DNA of 64,000 bases from Amycolatopsis iheyensis (GCF_024703995.1 NZ_JAMXQV010000011.1:124001-188000); one strand, 5' to 3'; counted from the first letter of the stretch, positions 1 to 8,748 are shown. Numbers and translations are program-made. Notes: generated by a model from the sequence alone, not told the origin.

Positions 1-275
1 GCCGTCCAGGTGGCGAGCCCGCTCAGCACCAGCGAGCCCGACGCGAGCAGGCCGCCGGCGAAACCGAGGCTCGGTGGTCTTTCGGCGGCGGTCCAGGCGG
101 CGAGCGACAGCCCGGCGCCGAAGACGACCAGGGCCAGCAGCTGGACGAGGCCCTGGTGGGCGGCGTCGTAGGCGGCGACTTCGGCCGCGGACGAGTCCGG
201 GCGGGTGCCGGTGGCGCCGAGGACTCCCCCGGCGACGGTGCACAGGCCGTAGGCGATGACTGCGATTCGTTTCAT
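1..275 (-). CDS. putative membrane protein, 3' end cut by window edge
   Basis: An open frame starts at the ATG ending at 275 and runs off the left edge, so only about 91 residues are visible. It begins MKRIAVIAYGLCTVAGG and has at least two hydrophobic segments (about residues 5-22 and 44-62), consistent with a small multi-pass membrane protein. I do not recognise the family. It is divergent from the MarR regulator, and a palindrome lies inside its likely promoter (TTGACA at 311-306, TAATCG at 289-284, 16-nt spacer), so it is probably the target of that regulator. The weak ribosome binding site is AAGG just upstream of the ATG. Confidence 0.55.
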   Translation of the reverse strand, partial: MKRIAVIAYGLCTVAGGVLGATGTRPDSSAAEVAAYDAAHQGLVQLLALVVFGAGLSLAAWTAAERPPSLGFAGGLLASGSLVLSGLATWT

Positions 276-283
276 GCCTTAAA

Positions 284-311
284 CGATTACACTGGTGTAA
301 TCGATTGTCAA
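284..311. promoter_or_regulatory. divergent promoter with MarR-type operator palindrome
   Basis: A perfect inverted repeat, CGATTACAC/GTGTAATCG with a 2-nt TG centre, occupies 284-303. On the minus strand it covers the spacer and -10 of a promoter whose -35 is a perfect TTGACA at 311-306. Position between a MarR gene and a divergent membrane gene is the classic layout of an autoregulated MarR operator. That the MarR protein binds here is inferred. Confidence 0.6.
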
Positions 312-328
312 CGGCTATCGTTCCGGCC

Positions 329-781
329 ATGAACGGCTTCGGCAGCGCCTTCCTGGTGGCGCAGGTGGGCGCGCACGCCGCGCAGCGGTTCACCGAGCGG
401 ATCGGCGAGCTGGACCTGACGCCGGCGCAGGTCGGCCTGCTGCGGCTGGTCGCGACGCGGCCGGGCCAGAGCCAGCAGGCGCTCGCCAAGCAGCTCGGCA
501 CCCCGGCGACGCGGCTGGTCCCGCTGGTCGACGGCCTGGAGAAGCGCGGCCTGATCGAGCGCCGCCGCAACGCCGAAGACCGGCGGCTGTACGCGCTGGA
601 GCTGACCGCGAAAGGCCGGGAGCTGATGGTGGGCGTCGCGCGGACGGCGCAGGCCCACGACCGCGCGATCACCGCGGCCCTCACCGACGACGAACGGGCG
701 ACGCTGCACGAGCTGCTGAAGCGGATCGCCGACGAGCAGGGCCTCACCCCGGGCGTCCACCCCGGCTACGCCCGGCCCTGA
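329..781 (+). CDS. MarR family transcriptional regulator
   Basis: This is a 150-residue winged-helix regulator of the MarR family, which usually acts as a ligand-responsive dimeric repressor. The central region (DLTPAQVGLLRLVA through QQALAKQLGTPATRLVPLVDGLEKRGLIERR, with the wing NAEDRRLYALELTAKGRELM) has the standard helix-turn-helix plus wing pattern. The start chosen is ATG 329. A TTG at 305 is in frame but directly abuts the operator palindrome, which would then overlap the coding region. Its 3' end overlaps the tail of the convergent frameshifted gene by 16 bp. It probably represses itself and the divergent membrane gene; the ligand is unknown. Confidence 0.85.
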   Translation: MNGFGSAFLVAQVGAHAAQRFTERIGELDLTPAQVGLLRLVATRPGQSQQALAKQLGTPATRLVPLVDGLEKRGLIERRRNAEDRRLYALELTAKGRELMVGVARTAQAHDRAITAALTDDERATLHELLKRIADEQGLTPGVHPGYARP

Positions 782-1207
782 CCGGCCTTTCCGTCGTTGA
801 AGTGCTTGAAGAGCTTGTCCAGGGAGAGCCGCTCCGAGGTCTCGACCACGATCTTGGCGACCCGGGTGCCCTTCGCCACGGCCAGGAAGCACTCGTTTGC
901 CGTGGAAGCGGTCGAAGATGTCATCCATCAGGTGCCCCGCTTCCAGCGCCGCCGGGAGGATGCCCGGCGCCAGGACCGCGGACGTCGCTTGCGCGATGTG
1001 CTGCGACGCTTCGTCCATCCAGGCCAGGCCGTCGTCGTTACCGCCGGTCCGGCCGGCGCCCCCGAGCTGCCCCAGCAGCCGGTTCCCGTACTCGGCCACG
1101 CCGTCGACCACCTTCCGGAACCGGTCGAGCGCGTAGCTGAGGGCCCGGGCGGGGCTGAGCCCGTCCATGGACTCACCGAGTGCCTCCGGGGGCTCGGTGG
1201 CCGGCAT
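766..1207 (-). pseudogene. hypothetical protein gene with a single-base frameshift
   Basis: Reading leftward from the ATG ending at 1207 (good Shine-Dalgarno GGGAGG, 8 nt away) gives MPATEPPEALGESMDG and about 100 sensible residues up to DDIFDRFHG. The frame then degenerates. Skipping one base in the TTT run at 895-897 restores a coherent frame (NECFLAVAKGTRVAKI, then KLFKHFND) ending at a TAG at 766. The total of 442 nt is one base more than 147 codons. This is either a genuine frameshift mutation or a sequencing error. I do not recognise the family; the intact product would be about 146 residues and soluble. Confidence 0.5.
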
Positions 1208-1702
1208 CGTCGCCGCCTCCCGTTCCCAGTGCACTGCTTCGCCGGTTCCGGAAAGCCATTCCCCCGTGAGACAGGAAACCGCCGACGGTCTCGCCGGCGG
1301 TTTCCGAATAAGCATTGTGCGCCGCGTTCTTCGTGATGGACAGGGCATGTCCGATCATCGCGTACCGGGATTCCGTGCTGAACCGCCTCGGCCGCCACGC
1401 CCCGCTCCTGCCGGCGTAGTTCTCCTTGCAGCAGCAGCGCCGCCCGCAGCAGGCTGTGGCAGGCGTCGCGGCGAGCTTGCGGCTGCTCATCGGCTTTGTC
1501 CGCCGTCTGGAGACCCGCCGGGGCCAGGGACGGCACCCCGCGCCGGACGATGAAGTCGTGCACGTCCGTCGTCCGGAACCAGAGACCTGCGGTGCTGGAC
1601 CCGAGGTGGCTGCCATGGCGCGGTTTTCTGCGTGAATCGGCGAGCGCGGTGGCCCAGGGCGCGGTCACCCTGCTCGTGTTCTGGCTCGAACGACGCCTGT
1701 GA
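1208..1702. other. about 500 bp with no intact gene, possibly decayed coding DNA
   Basis: No frame here has a convincing start, ribosome binding site and complete domain. Fragments with protein-like composition occur in conflicting frames: a stretch around 1420-1600 on the minus strand (LWFRTTDVHDFIVRRG) and a short plus-strand tail near 1634-1702 ending VTLLVFWLERRL. This looks like remnants of decayed genes rather than a promoter region, but no family can be named. Confidence 0.4.
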
Positions 1703-2806
1703 TCAGCGGAAGGTGGCCAGCATCCCGGCGACCGAAGCCGGCCAGGTGAACTCCTCGGCCCGGGCGCGCGCCGCCGCGCGGCGCAGGTCTTCCGGGCTGT
1801 CGAGGAGGTTCGTCACGGCCGACGCGAACGCCGGCGCGTGGTCGTCGACCGCCGCTCCGCAGCCCGGGCGCACGATCTCGCGCAGCGCGGACGACGCCGA
1901 AACCACCACGGGCGTCCCGGAGGCGAGGGCTTCCAGTGCGGCGAGGCCGAACGTCTCGTGCGGCCCCGGCGCGAGCGAGACGTCCGCGCTGGCCAGCAGC
2001 CGCGCGACGTCGCCGCGGCCGGACAGGAACCCCAGGAACGTCACCGGCAGGCCGCGCGCCCGGCGCTCCAGCGCGCGCCGCCGCGGCCCGTCGCCCGCCA
2101 CGACCAGCCGCACCTTCGCGCCGGCCTCGGTCAGCGAAGCGACGGTGTCGACGCTGCGCTCGACGTGCTTCTCCGGCGACAGGCGTCCACAGTGGACGAT
2201 CAGGGCGTCCGCGCCGCCGGCCAGGTCGGCACGCCAGCCGTCGTCGCGCATGGCGGGCCGGAACGTCGCCAGGTCGACGCCGAGCGGCACCCGGTGGACG
2301 TTCGGCGCCTCGATCCGGTCGAACTCCGCCCGCGCGAACGCCGTGGTGCAGACGACCGTGTCGTAGCTCGCGGCCATCCGCCGGTTCGCGACGTCGGCGA
2401 CCCGCCGCGCCACCGGCTCGGGCAGCAGGAACTGCTCCAGCAGCCGGTCGAGGCGCTCGTGGGAGATGACCGTGCTGGGGACGCCGTGCCGCCGCGCCCA
2501 GCCACCCATCCCCCGCAGCGTCAGCCGGTCCGAGACCTCCAGCCGGTCGGGTTCGAGTCTTCGCAGCACCGCGCGGACCCGGTGCGGGTCGACGGCGCGG
2601 TAGCCGCCCGTGCCCGGGATCTTCGGGGCCGGCAGCGAGAACCGGCGGACGCCGGTCGGCAGGACCTCGTCGGCGTAGCGCGTGCCGGGGACGACGAGCG
2701 TCACCTCGTGCCCGCTCGCGACGTACCCCGCGCCGAGGTGGTGCAGCGCCGTGCGCAGCCCGCCCGAGCGTGGCCCGTAGAAGTTCGCGAGCTGGACGAT
2801 GTGCAT
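1703..2806 (-). CDS. GT4-family glycosyltransferase
   Basis: A 367-residue GT-B fold glycosyltransferase of family GT4, expected to move a sugar from a nucleotide donor onto a lipid or glycan at the cytoplasmic membrane. The N-terminal acceptor half begins MHIVQLANFYGPRSGG, with the typical G-rich turn. The C-terminal donor half carries HCGRLSPEKHVER and the late E-X7-E region (ETFGLAALEALASGTPVV). It starts 1 nt after the stop of the MgtA-like gene, so the two form an operon. The acceptor cannot be deduced. Phosphatidylinositol mannoside, lipomannan or trehalose-type glycolipid synthesis is plausible from the partner. Confidence 0.85.
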   Translation of the reverse strand: MHIVQLANFYGPRSGGLRTALHHLGAGYVASGHEVTLVVPGTRYADEVLPTGVRRFSLPAPKIPGTGGYRAVDPHRVRAVLRRLEPDRLEVSDRLTLRGMGGWARRHGVPSTVISHERLDRLLEQFLLPEPVARRVADVANRRMAASYDTVVCTTAFARAEFDRIEAPNVHRVPLGVDLATFRPAMRDDGWRADLAGGADALIVHCGRLSPEKHVERSVDTVASLTEAGAKVRLVVAGDGPRRRALERRARGLPVTFLGFLSGRGDVARLLASADVSLAPGPHETFGLAALEALASGTPVVVSASSALREIVRPGCGAAVDDHAPAFASAVTNLLDSPEDLRRAAARARAEEFTWPASVAGMLATFR

Positions 2807-2807
2807 G

Positions 2808-3926
2808 TCAGGCCGCGCGGGCGGCCCGGCCCTGCACGGCTTCGTAGTGCCCCATCAGCTCGCGGCAGACCGCGGGCCAGGTCCGGCCCAGCACGACCTT
2901 GCGCGCCTTCTCGCCGAGCCGGGCGCGCAACGCCGCGTCACGCAGGTCGCCGACCTTCGCGACGAGCGCCGGGCCGAACTCCTCGCGGTCGGCGGGCAGC
3001 AGGTAGCCGGTGCGGCCGGGCAGGACGAGGTCCTTCGGGCCGCCCGCGTTCGGCGCGAGCACCGGCAGGCCGGACGCCATCGCCTCCTGCACCGCCTGGC
3101 AGAACGTCTCGTGCGGGCCGGTGTGCACGAAGACGTCGAAGCTCGCGTACGCCTTCGAGAGGTCGTCGCCGTACTTCGCGCCGAGGAAGGCGGCGTCCGG
3201 CAGCTGCGCCTTGAGGTTTTCGAGCTCGGGCCCGTCGCCGACGACGACCACGCGGACGCCGGGCACCCCGGCCAGCGCGGCCAGCCGGTCGACCTCCTTC
3301 TCGGGCGCCAGCCGGCCGACGAACCCGACGAGCAGCTCGCCGTTCGGCGCGAGCTCGGCCCGCAGCGCCGCGTCGGCGTGCCCGGGTGAGAAGCGGTCGA
3401 TGTCGACGCCACGCGCCCAGCGGTGCACGCGCGGGACGCCGTGCAGCTCGAGCTGCGCGACGGAGTCGGTGGAGGGCGCCAGGGTCCGGTCGGCGCGCGA
3501 GTGCAGCCGCCGCACCCAGCGCCAGGCGGCGCGGGCGGCGATGCCGAAGCCGTACGCGGCGGCGAACCCGGCGATGTCGGTCTGGTAGACGGCGATGGAC
3601 GGCACCCGCAGCCGTCTCGCGGCGGCCAGCCCGCGCGCGCCGACGACGAACGGCGAGGCCAGGTGCACGACGTCCGGACCGAACGCGGTGAGCGCGTTGA
3701 GCACGGTGCGCGTCGGCAGGCCGATCGGCAGGGAGTTGACCCCGGGGAAGTCCAGCGCGGGGATCCGGACCACGGGGGCGCCGCGGTAGGTGTCCGGGCC
3801 CGGGCCGGGGGCGATGATCAGCACGTCGTGGGCGCGTTCGCGCAGGTGCTCGACGACCCGCAGGACGGAGTTGGTCACGCCGTTCACCTGGGGCAGGAAA
3901 CTTTCGGTGACTATGGCGACTCGCAC
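2808..3926 (-). CDS. mgtA: GT4 mannosyltransferase, MgtA-like
   Basis: A 372-residue GT4 glycosyltransferase that closely resembles mycobacterial and corynebacterial MgtA, a GDP-mannose-dependent alpha-mannosyltransferase of glycolipid/lipomannan synthesis. The start MRVAIVTESFLPQVNGVTNS is typical of the family. VGFVGRLAPEKEVDRL and the donor-site ETFCQAVQEAMASGLPV motif are present. The neighbourhood agrees: in M. tuberculosis mgtA sits near menD, and menD lies about 3 kb away here. The start codon is GTG. It is the first gene of a two-gene operon with the following GT4 enzyme. The symbol rests on motif and synteny resemblance; substrate is inferred. Confidence 0.82.
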   Translation of the reverse strand: MRVAIVTESFLPQVNGVTNSVLRVVEHLRERAHDVLIIAPGPGPDTYRGAPVVRIPALDFPGVNSLPIGLPTRTVLNALTAFGPDVVHLASPFVVGARGLAAARRLRVPSIAVYQTDIAGFAAAYGFGIAARAAWRWVRRLHSRADRTLAPSTDSVAQLELHGVPRVHRWARGVDIDRFSPGHADAALRAELAPNGELLVGFVGRLAPEKEVDRLAALAGVPGVRVVVVGDGPELENLKAQLPDAAFLGAKYGDDLSKAYASFDVFVHTGPHETFCQAVQEAMASGLPVLAPNAGGPKDLVLPGRTGYLLPADREEFGPALVAKVGDLRDAALRARLGEKARKVVLGRTWPAVCRELMGHYEAVQGRAARAA

Positions 3927-4055
3927 GTCTTGGACGATCGCACCCGATGCTGGCGCTCGTGTGACGCAGCGGCCAACGCTGCCGGAACAGATCGGCTACG
4001 ACATGTCATCTCAAGGTCGTGTCCCGGAAACCAGGGTGGCCCAGACTAAGCAGGC

Positions 4056-4892
4056 ATGACCCTCTTGTCCTCCCGGCCGCCGCGGCCTGTCGAGCCCGGC
4101 CTGCTGTCGAGGGCGCTCGAAGTGGCCGGGCGGCTGGCCAACGACGCCACCGACGTGATCACCGCGACCGCCGGCCGCGGCGCCCACCCGTCGACGCTCG
4201 ATTCCCCCTTCGACTGGGTCACCGACACCGACCGCATCCTGGAGCGGCACACCAGGCGGGTGCTGACGGCGGAGTTCCCGGGCATCCCGGTGGTGGGCCA
4301 CGAGTTCGGCGCGGACCACGGCGCGGACGTCGCGGAGTACCGCTGGGTGGTGGACTCGGTCGACGGCACGGCGAACTACGTGGCGGGGGTGCCGTGGTGC
4401 GCGTACAGCCTGGCGCTGGTGGACGCGGCGGGCCCGGTGGTGGGGGTGGTGGCGGACCCGTACCGAGCCCAGATCTACGCGGCCGCGCGCGGACGAGGGG
4501 CCCGCGCGAACGGCAAGCCGGTCCAGCTGACGGACCGCTGCGTGACGGCCGGCGCGCTGGTGTGCACGGAGTTCGCGCGGCGCGGACCTTGGCCAGGGAT
4601 GGGCGGGTTCATCGAGCGGGCGGCCGCGGCGCACGCCGGGGTGCGGGTGCTGGGGTCGGCGGCGTTGTCGATCGCGCAGGTGGCGCTGGGTCATGCGGCG
4701 GCGGCGGTGTTGCACAGCTACCACGAGTGGGACGTCGCCGGGTCGGTCGCGATGGCGATCGAGGCCGGGGCGGTGGTGCTGGACCGGCACGGGGAGGACA
4801 CGGCACTGCCGACCGACGGGTTGCTCGTCGCGGCGCCAGGAGTGGCGGACGAGGTCCTGGGCTGGTGGCAGGAGACGGCCCACGCCGGCTGA
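4056..4892 (+). CDS. inositol monophosphatase family protein
   Basis: A 278-residue member of the Mg2+-dependent inositol monophosphatase/FBPase/CysQ superfamily, which hydrolyses small phosphomonoesters such as inositol phosphate. The metal-binding motif WVVDSVDGT (about residues 97-105) and the C-terminal YHEWDVAG (about 222-229) are visible. Two details differ from the textbook: DSVDGT replaces DPIDGT, and the upstream acidic GEE reads GHE, replacing one expected metal ligand. It could be an inositol phosphatase for mannosylated inositol lipids, in keeping with the divergent mannosyltransferase operon. A histidinol-phosphatase or PAP phosphatase role cannot be excluded. Confidence 0.84.
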   Translation: MTLLSSRPPRPVEPGLLSRALEVAGRLANDATDVITATAGRGAHPSTLDSPFDWVTDTDRILERHTRRVLTAEFPGIPVVGHEFGADHGADVAEYRWVVDSVDGTANYVAGVPWCAYSLALVDAAGPVVGVVADPYRAQIYAAARGRGARANGKPVQLTDRCVTAGALVCTEFARRGPWPGMGGFIERAAAAHAGVRVLGSAALSIAQVALGHAAAAVLHSYHEWDVAGSVAMAIEAGAVVLDRHGEDTALPTDGLLVAAPGVADEVLGWWQETAHAG

Positions 4893-4898
4893 CGCGTC

Positions 4899-4914
4899 GC
4901 TTTCACGTGAAAGC
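4899..4914. repeat. parS-like 16-bp palindrome, copy 1
   Basis: GCTTTCACGTGAAAGC is a perfect 16-bp palindrome in the 28-bp gap between convergent genes. The inner TTTCACGTGAAA equals the core of the ParB site parS, but the flanking bases differ from the usual TGT/ACA. Two further copies occur near 29405-29459. Here it may act as a small bidirectional terminator. Confidence 0.7.
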
Positions 4915-4920
4915 TACGCC

Positions 4921-5364
4921 TCAGGCGGGGGCCGGAACCGCAGCCCGCTTGTTCACCCGCCGGATCCACCACAAAACCGGCCCGGCGACCAGCCAGGTGA
5001 AGAACACGAAGCTCCCCAGCGGCAGCAAAGTCAACGTCGCCGACCGCCCGGCCACCCGAGCCAGCTCGGGATCCGAAGCGTCGTACTCGATCCGGACGAG
5101 CTGCCCGGCCGCCAGCCCGTCCGGGTACAAGACCCCGTTGGCCGGACTGTGGACAATCCCGTCCGGCGTCTCGAAGTGGATGATCGTCCGGTCGAACGCC
5201 ACCGAATCGACCGTGGCCGTCGCCGTCCCGAGCTGCTCCGAGATCGCGCCGTCGTTGCGGATGGCCGCGAAGAGCAAGCACACGCACATCACCGTGAGGA
5301 GCGAGGCGACGCCGATGGTTGCCCACCAGCCGGCGCGCCTCGCCCGCTCACGTTTCGTGCTCAC
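4921..5364 (-). CDS. DUF3592-like membrane protein
   Basis: A 147-residue protein with a positively charged N-terminus, one transmembrane helix at about residues 12-34, an extracytoplasmic beta-rich stretch (TATVDSVAFDRTIIHFETPDG then LYPDGLAAGQLVRIEYD) and a second helix at about 112-133. This is the layout of DUF3592 proteins, whose function is unknown. Its position between menD and mgtA matches the small membrane protein found there in mycobacteria (Rv0556, from memory). It is convergent with the phosphatase gene, sharing the palindrome at 4899-4914. Confidence 0.68.
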   Translation of the reverse strand: MSTKRERARRAGWWATIGVASLLTVMCVCLLFAAIRNDGAISEQLGTATATVDSVAFDRTIIHFETPDGIVHSPANGVLYPDGLAAGQLVRIEYDASDPELARVAGRSATLTLLPLGSFVFFTWLVAGPVLWWIRRVNKRAAVPAPA

Positions 5365-5380
5365 GTCGCGAGCGTAGCGG

Positions 5381-6895
5381 CTACCCCGCGTGCTCGGCGG
5401 CGAGGTTCCGGTGGTTCGCCTGGATCTGGTCGTACGACTTCGGCTTCACCGAGGCCGAACGCGCTGTGAAAGCGGCAGCGCTGCCGTTCGGGCCGGCCGC
5501 CGGCTTGCCCGCCGTGTACAGCCACGTCTGGAACAGGTCGTACAGCGGCTTGCCCGACACCTTCTCGGCCAGCGCGATGAACTCCTGGATCCGCCCGTGC
5601 GACCCGCCCTTCTGGGCCTGCCAGGTCTGAAGGATCTTGAAGAACGCCTCGTCACCGACGGCCGTCCGCAGCGCCTGCAGCGTCAGGGCGCCGCGGTCGT
5701 ACACCGCGTTGTCGAACTGGTTGTCCGCGCCCGGGTCGGCCGGGACCAGCTTCCACAGGTCGCCGTCGGCCGGGTTGGAGTCGTATGTGTACTGCGCCAG
5801 CTCGGCGACCGTGCCCTCGCCCTCGTGCTCCGACCACAGCCACTCCGCGTAGGACGCGAAGCCCTCGTTCAGCCAGATGTCGCTCCAGCGGCCGAGCGAG
5901 ACGTTGTCGCCGAACCACTGGTGGGCGTTCTCGTGCGCGATCAGCGTCGTGTTGGAGCCCGCCGCGAAGTTGCGCGCGCCGTACGTCGGGCGGGTCTGGT
6001 TCTCCAGCGAGAAGCCGATGCCGCTGGTCACGACGCCGCCCTCGGCCTCGAACGGGTACGGCCCGAACTGCGTCGCCAGGAACGCGTCGATCTCCGGCGT
6101 CCGCTCGACGCTGGCCTTCGCCGCGTACAGCGAGTCGCCCAGGTCGCTGCCGTACGCCGTGATGAACGGCTTGCCGTCCGGCGTCGTCGACTGGTTGAGC
6201 TCGTACTTACCGACGACGAACGACGTCAGGTACGTGGCCTGCGGCTTGGTGCTGCGCCAGTTCCAGCGCGTCCAGCCGGCGCGGCTCTTCGTCTTCCGGA
6301 CGAGCGTCCCGTTGGTGACGGCAACGTTGTCATCCGGCGCCTCGATGGAGACGTCGTAGGTCGCCTTGTCGGTCGGGTGGTCGTTGGCCGGGAACCACCA
6401 CGCCGAGCTCTGCGGCTCGTCGACGCCCAGCGCGCCGAACGTGCCCTTCTTCCACCCGTTGATGCCGTCGACGGTCTCGGTGGACGGCGTGTCCGAGTAC
6501 GCGACGACGACCGTCGCGGTCTGGCCCTTGAGCAGCGGCTGCGCCGGGGTGACGACGAGCTCGCCGTTGCCGGTCTGGTTCGCGAACTGCGCGGGCCGGT
6601 TGTTCACCAGCACGCTCGACGCCTTGAGCGCGAAGTCCAGGTCGAACCGCGACAGGTCCTGGGTGGCGGTGAGCAGCAGCGTCGTGGTCCCCGCCAGCAC
6701 GTCGGTCGCGGGCTGGTAGGTCAGCCGGATGTCGTAGTGCAGCACGTCGGTGCCGCCGTTGCCGGCGTTCGGGTAGTACGAGTCACCGACACCGGGCGCG
6801 CCGGGCGTCGGGGCCGCACTGGCGGTGCCGGCGAGCAGGACCGAGGCGACCCCGGCCGCGAGCACACCGAGGCCGGTGCGAGTTCTTGCACGCAT
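5381..6895 (-). CDS. secreted M1-family zinc metallopeptidase
   Basis: A 504-residue gluzincin aminopeptidase. A Sec signal peptide is visible (MRARTRTG, hydrophobic core, cleavage after GTASA), so the enzyme is exported. The zinc site HENAH lies near residue 320, and the downstream glutamate ligand is in LNEGFASYAEWLW about 20 residues later. The substrate-anchoring GxMEN element appears as GFSLENQ. The length is short for M1 enzymes: it retains the beta-sandwich and catalytic domains and lacks the long C-terminal HEAT domain, as is common in actinomycete homologs. The ribosome binding site GGAGGG is 5 nt from the ATG. It probably degrades extracellular peptides. Confidence 0.9.
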   Translation of the reverse strand: MRARTRTGLGVLAAGVASVLLAGTASAAPTPGAPGVGDSYYPNAGNGGTDVLHYDIRLTYQPATDVLAGTTTLLLTATQDLSRFDLDFALKASSVLVNNRPAQFANQTGNGELVVTPAQPLLKGQTATVVVAYSDTPSTETVDGINGWKKGTFGALGVDEPQSSAWWFPANDHPTDKATYDVSIEAPDDNVAVTNGTLVRKTKSRAGWTRWNWRSTKPQATYLTSFVVGKYELNQSTTPDGKPFITAYGSDLGDSLYAAKASVERTPEIDAFLATQFGPYPFEAEGGVVTSGIGFSLENQTRPTYGARNFAAGSNTTLIAHENAHQWFGDNVSLGRWSDIWLNEGFASYAEWLWSEHEGEGTVAELAQYTYDSNPADGDLWKLVPADPGADNQFDNAVYDRGALTLQALRTAVGDEAFFKILQTWQAQKGGSHGRIQEFIALAEKVSGKPLYDLFQTWLYTAGKPAAGPNGSAAAFTARSASVKPKSYDQIQANHRNLAAEHAG

Positions 6896-7020
6896 TCGAA
6901 TCCCTCCAACGGGTGAGGATCAGCGCGCTCGAACGTAGCCAGCCAGGAAGCACCCAGGAACAGCCGAAGGGAGGATCTTGCCTGCTGGGATCACACCCGG
7001 AAAGCGGTTGACCGGACCCG

Positions 7021-8697
7021 TCAGGCCGCCGAAACGGCCGTGCTGACCGCGGAGCGCAACCGCGCGTGCAGGTCGCGGTGCCGCGACCGGTCCACCCGCA
7101 CCTCCACCACGCGCAGGCCCGGCGCCGGCTGCAAGGCCGCGCGGAACTCCGTCAGCGTCTCCGCCACCACGTGCGGTACCCGGTAGCCGGCACACAGCGC
7201 ACCCAGGTCGGCGCCGTGCGGGGTGCCGAAGACGCGCTCGAAGCTCGCCGAGTGCTCCGGCGCCCCCTGCTCCAGCAGCGAGAAGATGCCGCCGCCGTCG
7301 TCGTTGCAGACCACGATCGTCAGGTCCGGGCGCTGCTCCGCCGGGCCCGTCAGCAGCCCCGACGCGTCGTGCAGGAACGTCAGGTCGCCGAGCAGCGCGT
7401 ACGACGGGCCGCGGTGGACGTACGCCGCGCCGATCGCCGTCGAGACCGTGCCGTCGATGCCGGCCACGCCGCGGTTGCGGTGCACCAGGACGTCCGGGCG
7501 CAGGCGGCCGGCCAGGGCCACGTCGCGGGTCGGGTTGGACGAGCCCACCACCAGCAGCGAGTCCGCCGGCAACGCGTCGACCAGCTCGGACGCCACCCGC
7601 AGGCCCGACGGCCACGGCTCCGCCGCCAGCACCGACGAGACCGCGGACCCCGCCGCCGCGTCCGCCCGGCGCCAGCTCGCCAGCCACTCCGGGTCGGCCG
7701 GCTTGGTCGGCTCGTCGAACCACTGCCCGACCTGGCGGACGTTGTGCGCGGGCGCCGGCCAGTCCGAGTCCGGCCGGACCAGCAGGACCTCGACGGAAGC
7801 GTCCGAGAGCACCTTTTGGATCTGCCGGAACACCGTGGGCCGGCCGAGGCACAGCACCTGCTCCGGCTTGTGCCGGGAGATGAACTCCTCGACGCCCAGC
7901 AGCCACGCGCCGGACGAGATCGCCGTGCCGCCGGACAGGCCGAGGCCGCCGGTCTCCGACACCACCGGCCAGCCGTGCTGCTCGGCCCACTCGCTCGCCG
8001 CCTGGACGCCGGTGTCGCACGCGATCACCAGGCCGTGGCGCGCCGAGGGCACCACGAACGACGGCAGCGCGCCGAAGTCGGGCAGCTCGGTCCAGCGGGA
8101 GCCGTCGGGACGGCCGTCCAGCGACTCGTACCACTCGCCGTCATCGTCCAGATCGGGCACGAGCGGCTCGCGGAACGGGATGTTCAGGTGCACCGGCCCG
8201 CAGCGCCACTCGCCGTAGGCCGCGTTCCAGGCCCGGCAGATCTGGCTGCGCCAGTACGAGTTCTGGCCGGCCCGCCGCTCGGCGACGGCCAGCTCGTCGA
8301 AGTAGCGGACGGCGTCGCCGTAGAGCTGGTGCTGGTCGATGACCTGCGACGCGCCGGCCGCGCGCAGCTCCGGCGGCCGGTCGGCGGTCATGACGATCAG
8401 CGGGACGCCGGCCCGGTCGGCCTCCAGGACCGCCGGGTGGAAGTTCGCGGCCGCGGTGCCGGACGTGCAGAGCACGGCCACCGGGCGGCCGGTCCGGGCG
8501 GCGATGCCCAGCGCCAGGAAGGCGGCGCCGCGCTCGTCGATGCGGACGTGGAGCTGGAGCTTCCCGGCCGCCGCCGCGTCATACAGCGCGATGGACAGCG
8601 GCGCGTTGCGGGAGCCCGGGCAGAGGACGACGTGCGAAACGGTGTTGCGGACGAGTTCGTCGACGATGACCCTGGCCTGCGCGGTGGAAGGGTTCAC
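7021..8697 (-). CDS. menD: SEPHCHC synthase MenD (menaquinone biosynthesis)
   Basis: A 558-residue thiamine-diphosphate enzyme that joins 2-oxoglutarate-derived succinic semialdehyde to isochorismate, the first committed step of menaquinone synthesis. The N-terminal pyrimidine domain contains LCPGSRNAPLS and RIDERGAAF with the catalytic glutamate. The C-terminal cofactor motif runs GDLTFLHD to NDDGGGIFSLL. The start is GTG 8697 (MNPSTAQARVIVDELVRN), preceded by GGAG at 7 nt; the open frame extends far upstream but is not conserved there. It is divergent from menB across a 51-bp intergenic region, so the two probably share a bidirectional promoter. Confidence 0.95.
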   Translation of the reverse strand: MNPSTAQARVIVDELVRNTVSHVVLCPGSRNAPLSIALYDAAAAGKLQLHVRIDERGAAFLALGIAARTGRPVAVLCTSGTAAANFHPAVLEADRAGVPLIVMTADRPPELRAAGASQVIDQHQLYGDAVRYFDELAVAERRAGQNSYWRSQICRAWNAAYGEWRCGPVHLNIPFREPLVPDLDDDGEWYESLDGRPDGSRWTELPDFGALPSFVVPSARHGLVIACDTGVQAASEWAEQHGWPVVSETGGLGLSGGTAISSGAWLLGVEEFISRHKPEQVLCLGRPTVFRQIQKVLSDASVEVLLVRPDSDWPAPAHNVRQVGQWFDEPTKPADPEWLASWRRADAAAGSAVSSVLAAEPWPSGLRVASELVDALPADSLLVVGSSNPTRDVALAGRLRPDVLVHRNRGVAGIDGTVSTAIGAAYVHRGPSYALLGDLTFLHDASGLLTGPAEQRPDLTIVVCNDDGGGIFSLLEQGAPEHSASFERVFGTPHGADLGALCAGYRVPHVVAETLTEFRAALQPAPGLRVVEVRVDRSRHRDLHARLRSAVSTAVSAA

Positions 8698-8748
8698 CGG
8701 CAGGCTCCAGACTGATCGTGTAGGTCCACAGGTCCTATTCTCCCAAAC

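Noticed and set aside
1173..1616. A 147-residue minus-strand frame upstream of the frameshifted gene
   Set aside because: It is cysteine/arginine-rich, lacks a good start and shares no coherent domain; it was treated as decayed or non-coding.
4899..4914. True parS centromere site
   Set aside because: Only the inner 12 bp match the parS core; the outer bases differ, no parAB genes are nearby and copies occur inside a coding sequence.
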